Source: Cyclobacteriaceae bacterium SS2 (GTDB lineage: Bacteria > Bacteroidota > Bacteroidia > Cytophagales > Cyclobacteriaceae). From it: 33,788 bases of DNA. The stretch spans positions 73 through 33,860 of the forward strand of contig JAHCMM010000287.1 in the NCBI GenBank assembly GCA_019192515.1, in the 5' to 3' direction. This document shows positions 27,273-33,788 of the stretch, piece by piece; the first letter of the stretch is position 1; each line of letters begins with the position of its first letter. The position numbers and the translations under genes are program-made. The notes below the pieces were generated by a model that saw only the letters and a program-made list of their open reading frames with translations, ran no database searches and had not been told where the DNA came from.

Positions 27273-28118
27273 ATGAAAATTCTCTTCATAGGGACCGGAT
27301 TAATAGGTGGTTCATTTTCATTGGCCATGCAGCAACAGAAAATGTTGGATCAGGCTGGTGGATATAGCAGAAACCCTGAAAATCTGGATAAATCCATTTC
27401 TTTGGGGATTATTCAGCAAAAGTTTGATAGCCTGGAAGCAGGGATTTCGTGGGCAGACTGGATTATCCTTTCGATTCCTGTTGATGCAATAGTGAAATTG
27501 TTACCCGGCATCCTGGATAAACTCAACTCGGGACAGGCAGTTATCGATTTTGGGTCCACCAAAGGTTCAATCTGTGAAGCGATCCGTAATCACAAGAACC
27601 GGTCTCAGTTTATTGCTGCACATCCTATTGCAGGCACTGAATACTCAGGTCCTGAAGCAGCTTTCCCAAAGCTTTTTGAAAACAAATCGATGTTGATCTG
27701 TGAGAAGGAGCTGACTGATCCGGAATTGATGGGGCAGTTTGAAAAACTGTGTATCCGGTTATCTATGAAAGTGGATTATCTGGGAGCCACCGATCACGAC
27801 AGGCATCTGGCGTATATTTCGCACCTGAGTCATGTGACTTCTTATGCGCTTAGCAATGCTGTGCTGGCCAAAGAAAAAGACGGTAGCGTGATCCTGGAAA
27901 TGGCCGGATCCGGATTTGCATCCACAGTAAGGCTGGCCAAGAGTAGTCCTGATATGTGGGCCCCAATATTCTTAGATAATAAAAAGATGGTGTTGGAGGC
28001 GATTGGACAATACGATTCGCAGCTCAAGAAATTTAAGCAACTCCTTGAAAAAGATGACCTGGAGGGTATGATGTCATTCCTGACAGAGGGTAGAAAAATT
28101 GGAAAGATCCTCAAATAG
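27273..28118 (+). CDS. tyrA: Prephenate dehydrogenase
   Basis: ILFIGTGLIGGSFSLAMQ, DWIILSIPVDAIVKLLP, VIDFGSTKGSICEAI, AAHPIAGTEYSGPEAAF, ATDHDRHLAYISHLSHVTSYAL, GSGFASTVRLAKSSPDMWAPI. Confidence 0.95.
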   Translation: MKILFIGTGLIGGSFSLAMQQQKMLDQAGGYSRNPENLDKSISLGIIQQKFDSLEAGISWADWIILSIPVDAIVKLLPGILDKLNSGQAVIDFGSTKGSICEAIRNHKNRSQFIAAHPIAGTEYSGPEAAFPKLFENKSMLICEKELTDPELMGQFEKLCIRLSMKVDYLGATDHDRHLAYISHLSHVTSYALSNAVLAKEKDGSVILEMAGSGFASTVRLAKSSPDMWAPIFLDNKKMVLEAIGQYDSQLKKFKQLLEKDDLEGMMSFLTEGRKIGKILK

Positions 28119-28131
28119 GAGGATCCAGGTG

Positions 28132-28395
28132 TTAGTTTAAGCTAACCTTATCTTTAGACTTGTCGATCATTTCTTTTCCGGTTTGGGAATACTTGTCGAT
28201 CATGTCATTGTAGGTTTTCTTATACTCATTGAGTTTTCCGGTCAGGATTTTTTCCCATTTGTCAGATTGTTTTCTGAAATCCTTTTTGAGGGATTTTAAT
28301 CTCTTTTCAGATCCTTTGGGGTCAGTATAATATGCTGCAGCTACACCCGCAGCGACTCCGGTCATAAATGTGAATAAATATTTTCCTGCGCTCAT
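28132..28395 (-). CDS. YtxH domain-containing protein
   Basis: GKYLFTFMTGVAAGVAAAYYTDPKGSEKRLKSLKKDFRKQ..., single TM followed by a charged helix. Confidence 0.85.
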   Translation of the reverse strand: MSAGKYLFTFMTGVAAGVAAAYYTDPKGSEKRLKSLKKDFRKQSDKWEKILTGKLNEYKKTYNDMIDKYSQTGKEMIDKSKDKVSLN

Positions 28396-28510
28396 GATTT
28401 TAATTTTTAGGTTCCCTATAGTATATAATTAACTAACACCGTCCGTTGGACTATTGTTTCAGGGAGAGACCTGATTTTGGTCATCTAATGAGTGCAGAGT
28501 AGGGTTTTCC

Positions 28511-29986
28511 TCAAGTGCCCGCCGACCTGTCAAGCTTAAATATGATGGGTAAAACCATTTTTACTTTCACGGTTTCACCACCTTCGCGGCCAGGGTTAAA
28601 CCGGGGAGCGTTTCTCAGAACACGCTCAGCTTCCTGATCGCATCCGGCTCCTATGCCTTTAATCGCCTTTACCTCAGTGATCGACCCTTCCTCGTCTACA
28701 ATGAATTCTACATACACTCGGCCTTCTATACCAATTGATCTAGCCGTAGACGGGTACTTGAGATTTTCAGAAATATACTTGTAAAAAGCCTGCAGACCCC
28801 CTGGGAACTCTGGCTGATTCTCCACAATTGTAAAAACCTGATTTGAACGAGGGGCCTTGCTGCTCTGAGCATCAGCCATATAATCCTTCAATTCCACCAC
28901 CACCCCAATGCGGTCTTTGAGGTAAAAAAAACTCACCATATTTCCTTCCACATGTAGTTTTCTTAGGATGTCATAGACGGTGCCGACTTCCTCACCTTCT
29001 TCCACGGCCAGTTCCTTGTACGCGTAAGTCTTTTCGGGGTGTTTACTATGTAGCTCTTCGATCAGTTCTTTGGCCTGTGGTGGTATTTCTGCTTCCAAAA
29101 CAGCACCCTCTGCGATCTTCTCAATTTCCTTGTCCAGCTCATTGTTGCAGGCAAATGTGGTGATGAGTACTGCATAAAGTGTACCTAGTGTTGCCAGTTT
29201 CCATCCACTGATGTATTTCATCTGGTTTTTCATGGCATGGATACGTTTGAGTACAGAGCCACCATGAAATGAATTGGCCAGCGCCCAACCATTCGCTTTG
29301 AGGGTGTGTTTGATCAGGGTATTTGAATAATCTGATAAATTAAATTGTTTGAGCGCTATTCGGTCTGCATCATACTCATGGATCTTTTTCATCTCCTTCT
29401 GGAGCCACCATGCACTGGGCAGGAACCAACAAAAAATTCTGAAAATATTAACTATGATAGTGTCAAGCGAGTGTAATTGCTGGGCATGGGCCAGTTCGTG
29501 ATGCAGAATGGCCTGATGATCCTTGTCGGAAATAGCTTCTTCATGGATGAAGATCCATTTTAAAAACGTAAAGGATCCTCGCTCTTTGATAAGATGGGTC
29601 CGAATACCATCAATAGTGGCTGGTGTGCTCTTTCTGACAAGTTTCCATATTGATCCCAGCCCCGCCAGAAAGTACAGCAATAGAGCACTGGTGATCAGGA
29701 GGTATACCCATGTGAGCACAGCGTACTGATCAATAGCTGATTGGGTGCCAACTACTATTGGGGACAGACTATGCGTCATAATGGAATTCAACTCTGTGGA
29801 TGCTCCGCCTGTGTTTGTGCCGAGAAACCCTTCAAATGAGATTAAGGGGACTATGACAGCAACAGGTATTGTGAAGAGCAACAAAAACCGCATAAGCTGG
29901 TACTGTCGTTCCCCTCTCATAGTAAACATGTACACCAAAGTAAGCGCAAGGTGTATAATGGCCAACTCGATGAAATAAGCTATCAA
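28511..29986 (-). CDS. BlaR1-like M56 family membrane peptidase with C-terminal TonB domain
   Basis: Several TM helices; zinc motif HHELAHAQQLHSLDTI; WWLQKEMKKIHEYDADRIAL; C-terminal PEFPGGLQAFYKYISENLKYPSTARSIGIEGRVYVEFIVDEEGSITEVKAIKGIGAGCDQEAERVLRNAPRFNPGREGGETVKVKMVLPIIFKLD (TonB_C). Confidence 0.93.
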   Translation of the reverse strand: MIAYFIELAIIHLALTLVYMFTMRGERQYQLMRFLLLFTIPVAVIVPLISFEGFLGTNTGGASTELNSIMTHSLSPIVVGTQSAIDQYAVLTWVYLLITSALLLYFLAGLGSIWKLVRKSTPATIDGIRTHLIKERGSFTFLKWIFIHEEAISDKDHQAILHHELAHAQQLHSLDTIIVNIFRIFCWFLPSAWWLQKEMKKIHEYDADRIALKQFNLSDYSNTLIKHTLKANGWALANSFHGGSVLKRIHAMKNQMKYISGWKLATLGTLYAVLITTFACNNELDKEIEKIAEGAVLEAEIPPQAKELIEELHSKHPEKTYAYKELAVEEGEEVGTVYDILRKLHVEGNMVSFFYLKDRIGVVVELKDYMADAQSSKAPRSNQVFTIVENQPEFPGGLQAFYKYISENLKYPSTARSIGIEGRVYVEFIVDEEGSITEVKAIKGIGAGCDQEAERVLRNAPRFNPGREGGETVKVKMVLPIIFKLDRSAGT

Positions 29987-30345
29987 CTTTTATCTTTTTT
30001 AAGTTCTTTGAGCAATGCTTCCAGTTCTTTCAGACTGAGGTTGTCTTCCTTGGTAAAGAATGAAACCATTTGCTGATAAGAACCACTGAAATACTTACCC
30101 ACGAAGCTTTTCATGAAAGTCTTCGTGTATTCCTCTTTCGAGATCAATGGATGATATTGATGTGATTTCCCAAAAGCTTCGTGTCCTACAAAGCCCTTTT
30201 GCTGGAGTATCCTGACGATCGTAGAAACGGTGTTATATGCAGGTTTAGGCTCGGGAAGCTGCTCAATGATATCTTTTACAAAGGCATTTTTTAAATCCCA
30301 AAGGACCTGCATGATTTCTTCTTCTGCTCGCGTCAACTCTTTCAT
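29983..30345 (-). CDS. BlaI/MecI/CopY family transcriptional repressor
   Basis: LTRAEEEIMQVLWDLKNAFVKDIIEQLPEPKPAYNTVSTIVRILQQKGFVGHEAFGKSHQYHPLISKEEYTK; ATGA overlap with the M56 gene. Confidence 0.95.
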   Translation of the reverse strand: MKELTRAEEEIMQVLWDLKNAFVKDIIEQLPEPKPAYNTVSTIVRILQQKGFVGHEAFGKSHQYHPLISKEEYTKTFMKSFVGKYFSGSYQQMVSFFTKEDNLSLKELEALLKELKKDKS

Positions 30346-30346
30346 A

Positions 30347-30415
30347 AACTAATATTTTAGTTAAATATAAATGTTTTCCTGATTCATTCCAAATAAAACA
30401 ACTAAAATATTAGTT
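30347..30415 (-). promoter_or_regulatory. BlaI-type operator pair flanking the predicted blaI-M56 promoter
   Basis: Site 1 AACTAATATTTTAGTT (30347-30362); site 2 AACTAAAATATTAGTT (30400-30415), the exact reverse complement. Between them the minus strand has TTTG-N20-TATATTTA (30393-30362). Confidence 0.75.
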
Positions 30416-30637
30416 AATCCAATAAAGGAGAGATACTAGTAGAATTGGAAATCCCCAAAATGGTAAAGATTCTCTCAAAATAAACAATCTATGGTTTGGA
30501 TAGGTACGAGTGGTATTAACAAATCCCTTTTGCTAATATTCAGATTTACAGTGAGTTAAACGATCTAATTCCTCCTGAGCATCAAAGGTGGCACTAATCT
30601 GGCACAGGCAAAGACCTTAACCAGTTTTTGACCAGCC

Positions 30638-33463
30638 ATGAAATTAAATTCAGCAAATCAGCTTTATGGAATGCTATTGGGGACGGTGGTCTTGTTTTGT
30701 TCCGTCCCATTGGCAGCTTCAACTAATCCGGAGGATTGTTTATGTGAGTTTGGGGTTCAATACATGTCCGTAAGATATGACGGACCCCAGGGAGCTACTG
30801 TGAAGGTATATGCTACCCGAAATCAGCGCGATTTTGTTCAACAGTTCGAAAATGTGGACAATGGAGAGGTACTTTTTATTGACAAATCAGATTTTCTTAA
30901 GGGAAGTGTAAAGACCAAGACTTACCTCGTGGTGGAAGGAGAGCCCGAGTCTGAAGTTTCGTATCATACTTCATGTTCAGAGGATATCCTAAATCAGACG
31001 AAGGGCTATTTTACCGTCACAGCTTTTCAGGATGCTTTCGGAAATGCCTGTGCAAATGAGCTTGGACTAACTGCAACAATCAAGCATAATCAATGTTACG
31101 GAGAAGTGCATGGTGAGATTGCTTTGAGTATTTCCGGAGGTTCGTCACCATACGAGATTCTGTGGGCTGATGGAAGTAGTGATCTGATCCGAGCGGATCT
31201 TGGCAATGGTAATTATCAGGTTTCTGTCTCTGATTTTATGGGAAATTCAGTAGATACTACCTTCATCATTTCCAGTCCTGATCATTTACAAATAGCAGGT
31301 GAAATCAGTGTTGCCGGTTGCGGCGAGTCAGATGGTGGAGCAATTGAATTGAGCATCTCAGGTGGCGTAGCACCTTATCAAATTCTTTGGTCCACCGGTG
31401 ATACGACTCCTTCGATCAAAACTCTTCCGGGAGGTACCTACAATGTTGAAGTGATTGATTCAAATGGATGTGGCGTAAGTGATGCTTACGAAATTCCTCA
31501 GAGGTCTCCTATCTCTGTGCAGATAGAACAAAATAATTGCCAGGATGGAAAGCTAATCGCTGTCGTTGATGGAGGCGATTCTCCATATAATTATTTCTGG
31601 TCAACAGGGGAATCAGGGGCAGCGATAGCAGTCTCGGAGCCCGGAGAATATTGGTTGAGCGTAATTGATGCATCCGGTTGTGAAGGTTATGATACCCTTA
31701 CCATTGATCAGCTCAACCTTATAGAAGCTTCAGCCGAATTCAATACCCCTTCTTGTTTTGGAGGAAGTGATGGTGCCATCCTATTATCTGTTTCCGGTGA
31801 CCCATCCCAGTATGAATATGTGTGGAGTAATGGTGAGACAACCCGGGATCTGACCAATGTAGAATCAGGTACCTACCAGGTAACGATTACTGCCACCGAC
31901 GGATCATCATGTAGCCGGGAGTTTTCATTCACACTACCGGATGCACAAGCCACATCGGTCTATGCAACAGTTACTCAAATCAATTGCCTGGGACTGGGTT
32001 CAATAACTCTTGATTCCCTGGTGGGATCGGGGCCTTTTGAAATTGAATGGTCCACGGGGGAGACTACCTCTTCAATTGACAACCTCAACACGGGAAGTTA
32101 TGGATTGATAATTACTGACTCCCATGGCTGTGAGGTATCGAGAAATTTCACCATCATGGAATATCAGCCCCTGCAGGTGAGTATAGATTATGATTTTTGT
32201 GTCAACAGCAGCCTGCGAGCCATAGTGAGGGGAGGAACTGGTCCGTATACCTATACATGGAATGGTGTTTCGGGTAATTATTCAATGATTCCTGAAGCCA
32301 TCGGAACATACGAGATGGTGGTTACAGACAGTCAGGGGTGTAAGGATTCTTCCACTGTGGAGATCACGGATATTTTCACGCCGCTCAATATCAGTGGTAC
32401 TACGACACAGCTTACCTGCGACGACCCTGCTTCAGGTTCAATCGATCTCAGTGTAAGTGGTGGAGAGGGACCTTATACTTATGTGTGGTCAAATGGGGCC
32501 ACAGGACCGAGTATTAGTGGGCTTACTTCAGGCTATTATGAGGTGAAAGTAACAGATCAGAAGGGGTGCGAAAAGTCCAGGTTGTTTTCCATTCGTCCCC
32601 TGGAAATCATGAGTTTGACAACAGATGTCACCATGCCAGGATGCGAAGATGGTGACGGTGCAATTAGCGTAAGTGTAGCCGGTGGAACAGCACCCTATAC
32701 TTTTCAGTGGGATGGCGGAATGACTGGTGAGTCTATTTCTAATTTGACCGCAGGTGTTTATTCACTCACAGTTGATGATGCAGCTGGCTGCCAGGTCGTG
32801 GAGTCTTTTACACTTATGCTATCAGATACCTGTGAGGTTCCGGATCCTGATAAACCAGCAGGTGAGTCTTGTTGTGATGGTAAAGTATCCCAATTGTCAC
32901 TGGAGTATCAGGGCACTGTTTCAGGTTATGTCAAGGTGGTCCAGAAGATAGATGGTCAAACTGTTTTTGCGGAAAAGGTAAGCCCTGGTGGTGTTTTTAC
33001 ACTTCATGGACAAGACCGTAAAGGCACATTAGGTCCTGAAATTATCATATATGTCGATGGTAATAATGCAGCTCAGTTCCATACCAGTTGTTCTGAACCC
33101 ATAGGCCCTGGTTCGGTGAGTGGCGATTTTCTGGTACTTTCAGGAGAAAGCCGAAATGGCGGTGCACTATGTCCTGTTGATGAGAAGACTTCTGTACAAA
33201 CTATGGAATATAACCTCTATCCAAATCCGTATGTTGGAGAGGGCAAACTGAAAGTTAAATTCTCCCCAAATGAAGAGAAGTCAATTAGTGTGAGGTTGTA
33301 TGATTTAACCGGTAAACTCAGGGCATCAATGAATAAGGAATATGCTCCCAGTCAAACATTGATGGATATCAGTGAGATCACTACTGAGCTGTCAAGAGGA
33401 CAGTACCTGGTGAAGTTCAAGATAGGATCACAGGAACACATTGAGCGGTTAATCATTCAGTGA
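30638..33463 (+). CDS. Secreted surface protein with 8 SprB-like repeats and a T9SS type A sorting domain
   Basis: Signal peptide; repeats of the form (S)GGxxPYxYxWSxGxTxxxIxxLxxGxYxVxVxDxxGC; C-terminal YNLYPNPYVGEGKLKVKFSPNEEKSISVRLYDLTGKLRASMNKEYAPSQTLMDISEITTELSRGQYLVKFKIGSQEHIERLIIQ. Confidence 0.93.
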   Translation: MKLNSANQLYGMLLGTVVLFCSVPLAASTNPEDCLCEFGVQYMSVRYDGPQGATVKVYATRNQRDFVQQFENVDNGEVLFIDKSDFLKGSVKTKTYLVVEGEPESEVSYHTSCSEDILNQTKGYFTVTAFQDAFGNACANELGLTATIKHNQCYGEVHGEIALSISGGSSPYEILWADGSSDLIRADLGNGNYQVSVSDFMGNSVDTTFIISSPDHLQIAGEISVAGCGESDGGAIELSISGGVAPYQILWSTGDTTPSIKTLPGGTYNVEVIDSNGCGVSDAYEIPQRSPISVQIEQNNCQDGKLIAVVDGGDSPYNYFWSTGESGAAIAVSEPGEYWLSVIDASGCEGYDTLTIDQLNLIEASAEFNTPSCFGGSDGAILLSVSGDPSQYEYVWSNGETTRDLTNVESGTYQVTITATDGSSCSREFSFTLPDAQATSVYATVTQINCLGLGSITLDSLVGSGPFEIEWSTGETTSSIDNLNTGSYGLIITDSHGCEVSRNFTIMEYQPLQVSIDYDFCVNSSLRAIVRGGTGPYTYTWNGVSGNYSMIPEAIGTYEMVVTDSQGCKDSSTVEITDIFTPLNISGTTTQLTCDDPASGSIDLSVSGGEGPYTYVWSNGATGPSISGLTSGYYEVKVTDQKGCEKSRLFSIRPLEIMSLTTDVTMPGCEDGDGAISVSVAGGTAPYTFQWDGGMTGESISNLTAGVYSLTVDDAAGCQVVESFTLMLSDTCEVPDPDKPAGESCCDGKVSQLSLEYQGTVSGYVKVVQKIDGQTVFAEKVSPGGVFTLHGQDRKGTLGPEIIIYVDGNNAAQFHTSCSEPIGPGSVSGDFLVLSGESRNGGALCPVDEKTSVQTMEYNLYPNPYVGEGKLKVKFSPNEEKSISVRLYDLTGKLRASMNKEYAPSQTLMDISEITTELSRGQYLVKFKIGSQEHIERLIIQ

Positions 33464-33621
33464 TTTTGAGATGGATCGTAGTGCCAGGTCAAATTGATCA
33501 ATTATAAAAGCTCTGGTTTTTGAATTCTGTTATTCGACAGATTGTGAATTTCTACCGCTGGTGAATGAAAAGGTATTAATTTGCCCAACTGTTAGCATAA
33601 CACCTCTTGAATAACCTGAAC

Positions 33622-33788
33622 ATGAGCATGAACAATCTGGCAATCCTGGTTTATCTATTAGTAGTCATCACAAGCTGTAATGCCCCCACTCAGCGTAACA
33701 ATCAGTCTCCCAATATTATTGTGATATTGGCTGATGACCTGGGTTATGGAGATCTGAGTTTTTACAATGCTGACTCCAGGATCAAGAC
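33622..33788 (+). CDS. Sulfatase (arylsulfatase family) lipoprotein, 3'-truncated by the window edge
   Basis: Hand translation MSMNNLAILVYLLVVITSCNAPTQRNNQSPNIIVILADDLGYGDLSFYNADSRIK...; PNIIVILADDLGYGDLS is the sulfatase N-terminal metal-binding signature; lipobox ITSCN. Confidence 0.9.
   Translation, partial: MSMNNLAILVYLLVVITSCNAPTQRNNQSPNIIVILADDLGYGDLSFYNADSRIK

Noticed and set aside
26053-28118. Aminotransferase-tyrA pair as a novel system
   Set aside because: Fits ordinary tyrosine/phenylalanine biosynthesis clustering in Bacteroidota; annotated but not flagged.
28131-28146. GTTAG-TTTAAG-CTAAC hairpin between tyrA and the YtxH gene as a terminator
   Set aside because: Only a 5-bp A/T-rich stem and no T-tract.
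1-33788. Mobile element, prophage or genomic island
   Set aside because: No transposase, integrase, tRNA boundary or phage structural gene recognised; gene content looks chromosomal.

Overview
The window looks like a chromosomal segment of a Bacteroidota member, probably Cytophagales-like. Lineage evidence is T9SS PorP/SprF, SprB-type repeats, a T9SS C-terminal sorting domain, DUF4136/DUF6146-type lipoproteins and TAnnTTTG-like -7 elements. I support 24 coding regions. Three are absent from the supplied ORF track: an edge-truncated adhesin-like CDS (1-3218, -), a 58-aa PLDc_N-type membrane protein (17899-18075, -) and an edge-truncated sulfatase (33622-end, +). Most of the window is housekeeping (gpsA, glycerolipid acyltransferase, phzF, polyprenyl synthase, slyD-like, metB, tyrA, M48 and EamA/TauE transporters). 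The strongest candidate for an undescribed system is at 21.3-26.0 kb: an 822-aa fusion of a serine-palmitoyltransferase/AONS-like PLP enzyme with a C-terminal GNAT/FemAB-like acyltransferase. It is followed after 7 bp by a soluble hybrid histidine kinase and is divergent from a small STAS-like protein. Other leads: a GH78 rhamnosidase-alpha/beta-hydrolase fusion; a BlaI-M56-TonB_C cassette flanked by two 16-bp operator-like sites that are exact reverse complements; a 9-bp-arm dyad on the metB -7 element and another upstream of GH78; a tandem TonB-plug-only secreted protein; a surface protein with matching end domains around 8 SprB-like repeats; and a divergent adhesin/PorP pair. No CRISPR array, tRNA, rRNA, transposase or phage gene was recognised. 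All family calls come from reading motifs by eye, with no database search.
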